64,000 bases of DNA from Enterocloster bolteae. Lineage in GTDB: Bacteria > Bacillota > Clostridia > Lachnospirales > Lachnospiraceae. A program made the position numbers and the translations under genes. The notes beneath the pieces were generated by a model. That model did not search any database and was not told the origin of the DNA. It was given only the letters and a program-made list of their open reading frames with translations. Positions 7,778-15,457 of this stretch are shown one piece after another. The stretch covers positions 1,240,001 through 1,304,000 of the forward strand of contig NZ_CP022464.2 in assembly GCF_002234575.2 (NCBI RefSeq). Reading direction: 5' to 3'. The stretch's first letter is position 1, and each line of letters begins with the position of its first letter.

Positions 7778-7793
7778 GAGGGTCTGATACGTA

Positions 7794-7840
7794 AAAAAGC
7801 GTGTCCCCCATGAGATATTCCGGTGTGAGGACACGCTTTT
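7794..7840 (+). terminator. Two-way terminator
   Basis: Arms AAAAGCGTGTCC and GGACACGCTTTT with a 22-base loop. A/T runs on both sides let it serve both the gene at 7325 and the convergent Bfd-like gene. Confidence 0.75.
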
Positions 7841-7850
7841 AAACTGAATG

Positions 7851-8036
7851 TTATTTGATCTTACCCAGCCGCTTTTTCGTATACTTCTTAGCCCTGCATT
7901 TACAGTGGCCGCATCCCGCGGCCAGATGCGTGGCTTTTTTTACTTTCTTAAAGGAATCAGCACCTTCTTCAATTGCTTTCTTGATATCGTCCTTTGTCAC
8001 CTTAAAGCAGGGACATATGTACTTATCCTTCCCCAT
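7851..8036 (-). CDS. Bfd-like [2Fe-2S] ferredoxin, ferritin partner
   Basis: 61 residues. Cysteines lie as CPC near the N-terminus and GCGHCKC near the C-terminus, the four-Cys arrangement of BFD-like [2Fe-2S] domains; the rest is helical and very Lys-rich. In other bacteria Bfd gives electrons to ferritin or bacterioferritin to release stored iron as Fe(II). Its ATG overlaps the ferritin stop by one base (TGATG), so the two are translationally coupled. That neighbour makes ferritin the likely partner. The length is close to the classical 64-residue Bfd. Confidence 0.82.
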   Translation of the reverse strand: MGKDKYICPCFKVTKDDIKKAIEEGADSFKKVKKATHLAAGCGHCKCRAKKYTKKRLGKIK

Positions 8037-8548
8037 CACAGCACCAGTGAGGGAGCGGCGTAAACCCTTGCCGCCAATTCGGAATCCAGCATATAGAGTC
8101 CCTTGGGATCATGGCCGAAGAGGTCAAAGCGTTTTACCAGTTCGCTGGCGTTCTTCTCCTCCTCGCCCTGCTCCTTTACGAACCAGTCCAAAAACTGCAT
8201 GGTGCGGAAATCCTTGACAGAGTACGCGGCGTCATAAATATCATGGATAAGCCCGGTCACATAGTTTTCATGCTCCAGCCCGGCAGTGAGAGGTCCCCTG
8301 AAGTCCTCAAACACCTTGTCCGGCTTGGCGATGGCCTCCAGAGTTATTTTCTCTCCGTTGTTCTGCAGGTACTGGATGAACAGCATGGCGTGGTCACGTT
8401 CCTCCTGGGCCTGGACCTGGTACCAGTTGGAAAAGCCGTTCAGCTCCGCGTCCTTGTAGTAGTTGGCAAAATCCAGATACAGATAAGCGGAGTAAAATTC
8501 TTTGTTTACCTGTGTGTTGATCAGTTCTGCTACCTTTTTATCTAACAT
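8036..8548 (-). CDS. ftnA: Non-haem ferritin
   Basis: 170 residues, a four-helix bundle. Ferroxidase ligands are seen in NKEFYSAYLYL (Glu in helix A), QAQEERDHAMLF (Glu and His in helix B) and LEHENYVTGL (Glu in helix C), with FVKEQGEEEK in helix D. No haem-binding Met typical of bacterioferritin is present. It oxidises Fe(II) and stores it as a mineral in a 24-mer cage. AAGGAGG lies 7 bases before the ATG. It is the first gene of a two-gene unit with the Bfd-like ferredoxin, so storage and release are made together. Confidence 0.93.
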   Translation of the reverse strand: MLDKKVAELINTQVNKEFYSAYLYLDFANYYKDAELNGFSNWYQVQAQEERDHAMLFIQYLQNNGEKITLEAIAKPDKVFEDFRGPLTAGLEHENYVTGLIHDIYDAAYSVKDFRTMQFLDWFVKEQGEEEKNASELVKRFDLFGHDPKGLYMLDSELAARVYAAPSLVL

Positions 8549-8590
8549 GTACAGCCTCCTTCAATATATAATTATAATTGAATAATTATG
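8549..8590 (-). promoter_or_regulatory. A+T-rich ferritin operator candidate
   Basis: The bases just upstream of the ferritin ribosome site are almost only A and T and contain ATATAATTATAATTG next to a related inverted stretch. This matches the PerR consensus TTATAATNATTATAA at about 11 of 14 defined positions. PerR or Fur control of ferritin is usual in Firmicutes. Judged by eye; A+T-rich DNA gives chance matches. Confidence 0.35.
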
Positions 8591-8696
8591 TTCAGGTGTA
8601 TCTCCATCATACTTGTTTTATATGCCTTTGGCAAGAAAAATCTGAGTATTTGGGACGTTTTGGGGGAATTTGGATCCGGGTTTTGCACCTGCTTTG

Positions 8697-10052
8697 TCAG
8701 AACAGCTCCCGGCCCCACGCCTCGGCCAGGCGGTCCAGGGTGAAAAATGCATTGGCAGGGCTGGTGGATGGACATTTGACGGCTTCCCTTCCTGTTGTTT
8801 CCCGGCAGTATTTGCGGTAGAGCTGAAAGGCCGTGTCGCCGTTGGCAAGGATTGTTTCGATGCGGGCTGTGCGGAGAATCCGGTTTAGGTCCGTGGGTAT
8901 CACATTGCGGATGCTCCGGTCGCTGGAGCCCTTGATGTCACAGGCAGCCACCACGTCCCAGAGCGCGATATGATGGCGCATCAGCAGTCCCTTTTTATCC
9001 TCCGTGGTCTCCGGCACAGGTTCTTCAAACAGGCGGGCCATCAGTTTCCAGAAGCGGTTCTGGGGATGGCCGTAGTAAAAATTCTGTTCCCTGGATTTTA
9101 CCGAGGGGAAGCTTCCAAGTATCAGTATGCGGGATGCCTCATCGTAAATGGGACCCAGCGTGTGGCATACCCGGGTGTAGCCTGCCGGAAGCTCATCTTC
9201 AATGTAATCCTCCTCGCTCAGCTTTTTCCTGAGCCGGCTCATGGGGGCTCCGATTCCACCGTCTTTAGCAATGGATACGGCAAAGGCGTTGATCTTCAGC
9301 TTGTTTTCTTCATAAAGGTCCATGCTCTGGTACAATTCTTTATAATCCTTAAGGAGACGGAGCTTCAGCTTTACCGTATTGGCCTTTTTCCAGTCCGTGC
9401 TCACCAGGCTGCCCTTCCGTTTCATATAGTAGTAAACAGGAGTCTGGATGGCCGTGAACCGCCCGGCGTACCGGATGAAGTTCAGGTTAAATAAAAAATC
9501 CTCGCACCAGCGCAGATCCTCATCCATCTTTAGCTGATGCTCCTGCACAATGCTGCGGCGGTACAGTTTATTCCACAGTACGCCGTAATAAAAGTCAGCC
9601 GGTTCCCGCATCATATATTCCGCATACTGGGCCCTGGTAAGAAGACCCCGTTCACGTATGTGCTGCTTTTCCGTAAACACAGCCCCGTCTACACGGTAAA
9701 AGTCTGAAACCACCAGGTCGCAGTCGAATTTCCTGGCCGCATGGACAAAGCTTTCCGTGGCATCCGGGGTCAGCCAGTCGTCACTGTCCATGAACTGCAG
9801 GTATTCGCCTCTGGCTGTCTCTATGGCCTGGTTGCGGCTGTCCGATACCCCGGTATTTTCTTTGTTGATGACGCGGAAGCGGCGGTCCATTTTTTCATAT
9901 TCCCGGCAGATTTCCAGGCTGGTATCCTGGCTTCCGTCATTTACTACGATTATTTCCATGTCCTGGAAGGTCTGTTCCATGGCGCTGTTCAGACAGCGCC
10001 GCAGATATTTTTCCGCATTGTAGACAGGTATGATAAGTGAAACAAAAGGCAT
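8697..10052 (-). CDS. Glycosyltransferase 2 fused to deoxyinosine-DNA glycosylase
   Basis: 451 residues joining two unrelated enzymes. Residues 1-about 290 are a GT-A family 2 glycosyltransferase: VSLIIPVYNAEKYLRRCLNS, VVNDGSQDTS and the metal-binding MDSDDWL. Residues about 300-451 match the hypoxanthine/deoxyinosine DNA glycosylase branch of the uracil-DNA glycosylase superfamily: ILILGSFPSVKSREQNFYYG, HPQNRFWK, and near the end CPSTSPANAFF (second active-site motif). The joint (KKLSEEDYIEDELPAGYTRV) is continuous with no stop or restart signal. The ATG at 10052 follows GGAGG by 10 bases. The C-terminal part would remove deaminated adenine from DNA; the link to a sugar transferase is unexplained. 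Confidence 0.85.
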   Translation of the reverse strand: MPFVSLIIPVYNAEKYLRRCLNSAMEQTFQDMEIIVVNDGSQDTSLEICREYEKMDRRFRVINKENTGVSDSRNQAIETARGEYLQFMDSDDWLTPDATESFVHAARKFDCDLVVSDFYRVDGAVFTEKQHIRERGLLTRAQYAEYMMREPADFYYGVLWNKLYRRSIVQEHQLKMDEDLRWCEDFLFNLNFIRYAGRFTAIQTPVYYYMKRKGSLVSTDWKKANTVKLKLRLLKDYKELYQSMDLYEENKLKINAFAVSIAKDGGIGAPMSRLRKKLSEEDYIEDELPAGYTRVCHTLGPIYDEASRILILGSFPSVKSREQNFYYGHPQNRFWKLMARLFEEPVPETTEDKKGLLMRHHIALWDVVAACDIKGSSDRSIRNVIPTDLNRILRTARIETILANGDTAFQLYRKYCRETTGREAVKCPSTSPANAFFTLDRLAEAWGRELF

Positions 10053-10139
10053 GTCAGTCATTCCTCCGGATTGTTGTTGTCCTTTTCGTATGGCACAATT
10101 CAGCCACAATTTAGTATAGCACAATTTGAAATAAAAATG

Positions 10140-10168
10140 TTGACTGGAGCCTTTAAATCTGCTATTAT
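10140..10168 (+). promoter_or_regulatory. Promoter of the MutS2-like gene
   Basis: TTGACT, 17 bases, TATTAT. It predicts a leader of about 300 bases. It lies in the divergent gap 10053-10470; on the minus strand a weaker TATACT (10114-10119) could serve the glycosyltransferase fusion. Confidence 0.6.
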
Positions 10169-10330
10169 CAAATGCAGTAATATTTAAGCGAGGTGTCTTT
10201 TTGTTAATTGTGTCTGTTTGTGGAAGATAAATAAACCGATTGTGTACATGAAATGATTGTCCGCCCGGCGGGCCTGGTTTTGTGTACTCCGGAATCCATG
10301 ACAGATGAATCATATGGTATCGTTTGGAAC

Positions 10331-10372
10331 CTATGCGACATTGCCTGTAGTGGATGTCCGTAGTTTTTTTTT
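10331..10372 (+). terminator. Possible attenuator in the MutS2-like leader
   Basis: An imperfect hairpin (core GACAT/ATGTC, weaker outer pairs CTA/TAG) is followed by nine T residues at 10364-10372. It lies between the promoter and the coding region. The stem is weak, so this is tentative. Confidence 0.3.
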
Positions 10373-10470
10373 GTCTTCCATTTTTATGTTTGAAACCGAT
10401 TCGATATTGTGAGATATTCCCTACAGGGAACATGGATGAACAAGGAAACAGAGAGGAAACAGACAGAACA

Positions 10471-12474
10471 ATGAACGGAACATTTGAAGCATATAAGACA
10501 GTTGCATTTGATATCATAAGAGAACAGCTGGCAGACCTTGCCAATTCAGCAGAGGCCAGGGAGATGGCCAGGGGGCTTGTGCCCTGCATGGAAGAGGGGG
10601 AACTGCGAAGAAGCATGAGAGACACCACCCAGGCCAGGCAGATGCTAGAGCTGGCGGGCACGCCTCCTATGCCGGCCATGGAACATACGGCGGAGTTTGT
10701 GGCCCGGTCTGTCCGCGGCGAGCTGCTTACGCCGGAGGAGATGGAGGAAATCGGCATGTTCCTGGCTGCGGTCAGGCGGGTCAGGTCATATCTGGACAAG
10801 GGAATGTCCTATGGCATTCCGCTGTCCTGCTATGGGGAAAACCTCAGGCTTATGACGGAGCTGAAGGAGGAAATCGAGGGAGCTATCCGCCATGGCAGGG
10901 TGGACGACCGCGCGTCCAATACACTCCGGGATATCCGCCGGGACCTGCAGCTTCTGGAAGAAAAAATCAAGGATAAGGCGGAAGCCCTTTTAAAATCACA
11001 GAAAAAGTTTATGGCGGAATCCTTTCTGGTTACCAGGAACGGACGGCTGTGCCTGCCGGTTAAAAAGGAGTATAAATCTAAAATACCGGGCAGTACCATA
11101 GACCGGTCCTCCAGCGGCTCTACGGTATTTATAGAGCCGGAAACCATTGCCAGGATGCAGGATGAGATAGAGGGACTCAGGATTGAGGAGGACTGCGAGG
11201 AGAGGCGTATCCTGTACACGCTTATGGACAGGATTGCCATGGAGGAGGACGGATTTAAGGAGAACCTGGCTCTGCTGGCAAAACTGGATTTTGTGTTTGC
11301 CAAGGGAAAGCTCAGCGCGCAGATGGACGCCAGGGAACCGGCCGTCAATACCCAGGGCATCATATGCCTGAAGGAAGCCAGGCATCCCCTGCTGCCGGGG
11401 GATTCCAATGTGCCCCTGGATTTTAAGCTGGGGGGAGAAACACGGGGAATGGTAATCACAGGCCCCAATACAGGAGGGAAAACCGTTGCCATCAAAACCG
11501 TGGGACTGTTTGTGCTCATGGCATGTTCCGGCCTGCACCTGCCCTGCCGGGAGGCGGACATCGCCATGCGCAACCTGGTATTATGCGATATTGGGGACGG
11601 TCAGGATATTCTGGATAACCTTTCTACATTTTCAGCCCATATCACCAATGTGCTGGAGATATTAAAGCGGGCCACCGGGGAGAGTCTGGTGATTCTGGAT
11701 GAACTGGGATCCGGCACGGATCCGGCTGAGGGAATGGGGATTGCCATTGCCATACTGGAGCAGCTGAGGCTTCGGGGATGCCTTTACCTGGTCACCACCC
11801 ATTATCCGGAGGTTAAGACATATGCGGGCCGCCATGCAGAACTCATCAGCGCCAGAATGGCCTTTGACCGGGAAAACCTGCGTCCCCTATACAGACTGGA
11901 GATGGGAAAGACCGGGGACAGCTGCGCTCTCTATATTGCAAAGAGGCTGGGCATGCCGGAGGATATGATTCGGACAGCCGCCTCTGAGGCTTACGGAGAC
12001 GGGGGAGAGCTGGAGAAGCCGCTGGAAAAGACCAGGGAGAAAACACTGTATAAGACCAGAGAAAAACCGCAGGAAAGGTCTCAGGAAAAACCGCTGGAAA
12101 AATCACCGGGAAGACAATGGCCGGGAGGGCTGGAGCGGATTTTGGTTCCCTGCATTGTCCCCATAAAGAGAAAACCGGCTGCCGCAGGCCCGGAGGAGGG
12201 GTATACCAGAGGCGACAGTGTAGAGGTCCTTCCAAAGGGGGAGATTGGCATTGTTGTGAGGCCGGCGGATCAGACCGGAAATGTCCTTGTCCAGGTAAAG
12301 CGCGAAAAACGCCTGGTAAACCAGAAACGTCTGAAACTAAAGGTGAGAGCCAGTGAGCTGTACCCTGAGGATTATGATTTTTCCATCGTGTTTGACAGCG
12401 TGGAGAACCGCAAAGCCAGACATCAGATGGAGCGAAAATATGTGGGAAACATGGAGGTGCGGGCGGAAGAATAG
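10471..12474 (+). CDS. MutS2-like ATPase lacking the Smr domain
   Basis: 667 residues from the ATG that matches the usual MutS2 N-terminus (NGTFEAYKTVAFDIIREQL); an in-frame ATG at 10432 is an alternative. Core and clamp regions precede the ATPase: Walker A GPNTGGKT, Walker B VILDELGSGTDP and the family segment STFSAHITN. Standard MutS2 is about 780 residues and ends in a coiled coil plus Smr nuclease. Here a Lys/Glu linker (about residues 513-548, repeats of EKP/EKT) leads to a KOW-like stretch (GDSVEVLPKGEIGIVVRPAD), and the protein stops without Smr. MutS2 proteins act on recombination intermediates or collided ribosomes; the missing nuclease implies a different or partial role. Confidence 0.88.
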   Translation: MNGTFEAYKTVAFDIIREQLADLANSAEAREMARGLVPCMEEGELRRSMRDTTQARQMLELAGTPPMPAMEHTAEFVARSVRGELLTPEEMEEIGMFLAAVRRVRSYLDKGMSYGIPLSCYGENLRLMTELKEEIEGAIRHGRVDDRASNTLRDIRRDLQLLEEKIKDKAEALLKSQKKFMAESFLVTRNGRLCLPVKKEYKSKIPGSTIDRSSSGSTVFIEPETIARMQDEIEGLRIEEDCEERRILYTLMDRIAMEEDGFKENLALLAKLDFVFAKGKLSAQMDAREPAVNTQGIICLKEARHPLLPGDSNVPLDFKLGGETRGMVITGPNTGGKTVAIKTVGLFVLMACSGLHLPCREADIAMRNLVLCDIGDGQDILDNLSTFSAHITNVLEILKRATGESLVILDELGSGTDPAEGMGIAIAILEQLRLRGCLYLVTTHYPEVKTYAGRHAELISARMAFDRENLRPLYRLEMGKTGDSCALYIAKRLGMPEDMIRTAASEAYGDGGELEKPLEKTREKTLYKTREKPQERSQEKPLEKSPGRQWPGGLERILVPCIVPIKRKPAAAGPEEGYTRGDSVEVLPKGEIGIVVRPADQTGNVLVQVKREKRLVNQKRLKLKVRASELYPEDYDFSIVFDSVENRKARHQMERKYVGNMEVRAEE

Positions 12475-12480
12475 CCGGCC

Positions 12481-13701
12481 CTACACCCCGATGGAGGATG
12501 ACGCCCTGTACTCAGTGGGCGTCATCTTTTTATATTTCTTAAAGCATCTGCTGAAGTAATTCAAATCCCCAAACCCCACATAAAACGCAATGTTCTGGAT
12601 AGACATGCCGGAAAATGAGAGAAGTCCGGCAGCCTTTTCCACCCTGGCTTTAGTGATAAAGTTGGATACAGAGTCCCCCGTCTCCCGGTTAAACAGGCGG
12701 GAGAGATAGGAGGGGCTTACACGGATGCCCTTTGCAATCCCTGCAAGAGTGAGCTGGTCAGCCAGGTGGATGCGGATGTAGGTGACGGCCTTGCGGACCA
12801 GGGGAGAGTACTGGTCCAGACGGTTTTTACGGACAAAGCGGCAGTAGGCGCTTATCATCTGGGATTTACATTCCTCTGCTTCCCGTATGCTGTTGGCATT
12901 TTCAATGAGCATGGCAAAGTTGGAGGAGATGATGTCCAGATACACAGGATGGATGCCGGTGGTCTCAGCGCTTTTGCGGAGCATGGTATTCAGGGAAAAA
13001 CCCAGGTTCTTTGCCGTGCGTAGCGGGTCCTCTGTACGGACAATGGACCGGCTCTCCTGTGAGAACTGCCTGTAATACTTAAGAGCCAGATCCTGGCTGC
13101 CCTGGGCGACCTCCTGCAAGAGCAGCTTTTCATAATAGTACCGGTGTTCCAGAAGTTCCATGGATGCCTCGTCCACACCCTCGGCCGACAGGTTTGATAT
13201 CTCCTGGGTGTAATGTCTCTGCGGTTCATAGTGGAGATAGGGAATTTCCCGGTCCGTGCCGGTAATGACCCTCATGGCGGTCCGCATCACTTCCAGCATC
13301 TGAGAGCTGCCTACTACGGGCAGGCTAAGGCAGAACTGGCTGAAGGGGACAAGCAGGGACAGATTTTTTCCGTTATCCTGGAGAATTTGCTCGCAAAAGG
13401 CAGTATCTGCCGGATGGGAGAGATAGGGACCGGCGATGAGAAGCTGAGTCCCCCCGCCATACAGGAACAGGTTAAAATGAAGATTTATAAAATCCGTTAT
13501 GTGATACAGGGTTCCCGTCTGTAAGGACTCCGCCATGGAACGGGTTATGAAAAAGGGGAAGCTGTTTTTGATGAAATCCGGAAAGTATTCTTTGATGCTG
13601 GTTTCGATGGCTTCTATTCGCCCGGGACACAGGATGACAGGGACCTTCAGCATGACCTCTATAAATTGCCTGGATATGAGCGCTTTTTCATGTTCTTCCA
13701 T
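12481..13701 (-). CDS. AraC-family regulator of the beta-glucoside locus
   Basis: 406 residues. The last 100 form two AraC helix-turn-helix motifs: LTLAGIAKGIRVSPSYLSRL, and IQNIAFYVGFGDLNYFSRCF with KKYKKMTPTEYR. The first 300 residues are a helical sensor region of the PocR or DUF-type class, without a cupin signature. The ATG at 13701 lies 7 bases after GGGAG; another ATG directly before it is less well spaced. It is divergent from the GPH symporter and GH3 glucosidase, with 210 bases of shared A+T-rich promoter DNA, so it probably activates them when their sugar is present. Confidence 0.88.
   Translation of the reverse strand: MEEHEKALISRQFIEVMLKVPVILCPGRIEAIETSIKEYFPDFIKNSFPFFITRSMAESLQTGTLYHITDFINLHFNLFLYGGGTQLLIAGPYLSHPADTAFCEQILQDNGKNLSLLVPFSQFCLSLPVVGSSQMLEVMRTAMRVITGTDREIPYLHYEPQRHYTQEISNLSAEGVDEASMELLEHRYYYEKLLLQEVAQGSQDLALKYYRQFSQESRSIVRTEDPLRTAKNLGFSLNTMLRKSAETTGIHPVYLDIISSNFAMLIENANSIREAEECKSQMISAYCRFVRKNRLDQYSPLVRKAVTYIRIHLADQLTLAGIAKGIRVSPSYLSRLFNRETGDSVSNFITKARVEKAAGLLSFSGMSIQNIAFYVGFGDLNYFSRCFKKYKKMTPTEYRASSSIGV
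12497..12531 (+). terminator. MutS2-gene terminator inside the AraC coding region
   Basis: Perfect 10-base arms GATGACGCCC and GGGCGTCATC, 10-base loop, then TTTTT. It lies wholly within the last codons of the convergent AraC gene, which encode its conserved MTPTEYR end. Confidence 0.8.
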
Positions 13702-13911
13702 CATATTTCTCCCTGAATGATATATTATATAGGATTTGCACAAAAAAATAATAAAATATTGTACGAATCGGCTAAATAACTATGACAAGATATTACTAAA
13801 TAATATTATATAATCCTAACTCTTTAAAATCAAGTGTGTTAGAATATTGTTACAAACATAAAGCCGGCAAACAAAAAATGAAAATGTGTGAACATAGGGA
13901 GACTATATATA

Positions 13912-15417
13912 ATGGAGAAGAATAAAAGTGTTGTAAAACAGTATAACAACGCGAAATTATGGCAGATTGGGTTCTTTTCACTGAATAACTGCGCCACCAA
14001 TATCGCCATGTTCCTGATGATGCAGTATTCGTACTTTACTCAGAATGTCCTTGGGCTGGCTGCTGCCATTGTGGGCCTGATTGCCACGGGAACCCGTATT
14101 TTTGACGCTGTTACGGACCCGCTGGTGGGATTTTTAGTGGACCGGACCAACGGCCGCTTCGGCAAGTTCAGGCCTTACATGCTTGTGGGCAATATCATTA
14201 TCTGGTGCAGCCTGATTGTGATTTTCAATACGCCGTCCGGTTGGGGAATTTCCAGGAAATATATGTTTACCACGGTATTTTATGTTATCTATATTATCGG
14301 CTATACCTGTCAGACCGTTGTCACCAAGGCAGGCCAGGCCGTGCTTACCAATAATCCCAAACAGCGTCCCATATTTGCCGGGTTTGACAGTGTACTGACC
14401 CAGATGGCCAGCGCTCTTGTGCCCATGCTCATCACCACCATACTGGCTGAAAAATATTCGGTGGGGGAATTTGCGGGTGAGAACGGAAAGGGCCTGGGTA
14501 TGATAAATCCTGCCATGTGGAAGGAAGCGGCTGTCATTCTTGCGGTGATATCCTTTGTGTTTACCATCCTTGCCATCATCGGAATCAGCGCAAAGGACCG
14601 GCCTGAATTCTTTGGCCAGGCAGGTTCCCAGCCAAAGGTAAAGTTCAGGGATTACAAGGATATCGTCATGCACAACCGTCCCATTCAGATGCTGATTATC
14701 TCTGCTGCAACGGATAAACTGGGGCAGCTGCTCATGAGCGGCACCATGACATACCTGTTTGCCAATATGCTGCTGAATTCCAGTCTTCAGGGTGTATTTT
14801 CAAGTATCCTCATCGCGCCGTTAGTAGCCATTTCCATCGGCGGTGTGTTTGTGTCCAGGAGGTTTGGCCTTAAGCGCACCTTCCTTGTGGGAACATGGGG
14901 ATCCATGATTATGCTGGCCATTATGTTTGTGGTTGGACCTGACCCCAAAGTGCCGGCCATATTCCTGGGAATGTTCCTGGTGCAGAAATGTCTGGCCAGC
15001 ATGGGAAACTCAGGTATCATTCCCATGATTGCCGATTGTACGGATTATGAAATGTACCGCAGCGGCCGTTTTGTACCCGGAATGATGGGGACTATGTTCT
15101 CCTTTATTGATAAAATCATATCCTCCTTTTCCGCCATGATTCAGGGATTTGCCCTGACGTTGGCAGGGGTGGGAAATGTGGTGATAAAGCCCAATGAACC
15201 TGTAAACTCCACCTTTAACATGGCCATTATGGTATGTTTCTGCATCGTGCCTATCCTGGGCCATATTGCCACAATCATAGCCATGCGCTGGTACTATCTG
15301 GATAAGGTGAAAATGGCTGAAATCCAGGACGAGCTGGAAAACAGGAAGGAAGCACTGGCCGGAAAGGGAACCCGCCCGGACGGCGCTGAGGAAGCAGCTG
15401 CCGGAGCAGTGTCATAA
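13912..15417 (+). CDS. GPH-family sugar:cation symporter
   Basis: 501 residues, twelve membrane helices. The glycoside-pentoside-hexuronide signature is clear: FDAVTDPLVGFLVDRTNGRF directly followed by GKFRPYMLVGN, and later MIADCTDYEMYRSGR. These carriers import di- or oligosaccharides with Na+ or H+. A start at 13912 follows GGGAG; the short in-frame extension from a GTG at 13888 has no ribosome site. The GH3 glucosidase begins 40 bases downstream, so imported beta-glucosides are probably cut in the cytoplasm. The divergent AraC gene is the likely regulator. Confidence 0.9.
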   Translation: MEKNKSVVKQYNNAKLWQIGFFSLNNCATNIAMFLMMQYSYFTQNVLGLAAAIVGLIATGTRIFDAVTDPLVGFLVDRTNGRFGKFRPYMLVGNIIIWCSLIVIFNTPSGWGISRKYMFTTVFYVIYIIGYTCQTVVTKAGQAVLTNNPKQRPIFAGFDSVLTQMASALVPMLITTILAEKYSVGEFAGENGKGLGMINPAMWKEAAVILAVISFVFTILAIIGISAKDRPEFFGQAGSQPKVKFRDYKDIVMHNRPIQMLIISAATDKLGQLLMSGTMTYLFANMLLNSSLQGVFSSILIAPLVAISIGGVFVSRRFGLKRTFLVGTWGSMIMLAIMFVVGPDPKVPAIFLGMFLVQKCLASMGNSGIIPMIADCTDYEMYRSGRFVPGMMGTMFSFIDKIISSFSAMIQGFALTLAGVGNVVIKPNEPVNSTFNMAIMVCFCIVPILGHIATIIAMRWYYLDKVKMAEIQDELENRKEALAGKGTRPDGAEEAAAGAVS

Positions 15418-15457
15418 AACAGAGAAAGAGCGTAAACGCAGGAAGGAACGGAACGAT

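Noticed and set aside
10053..10799. Extension of the glycosyltransferase fusion on the minus strand by about 250 residues
   Set aside because: That part is antisense to the MutS2-like gene and crosses a promoter region; the family N-terminus VSLIIPVYN starts at 10052 with a ribosome site.
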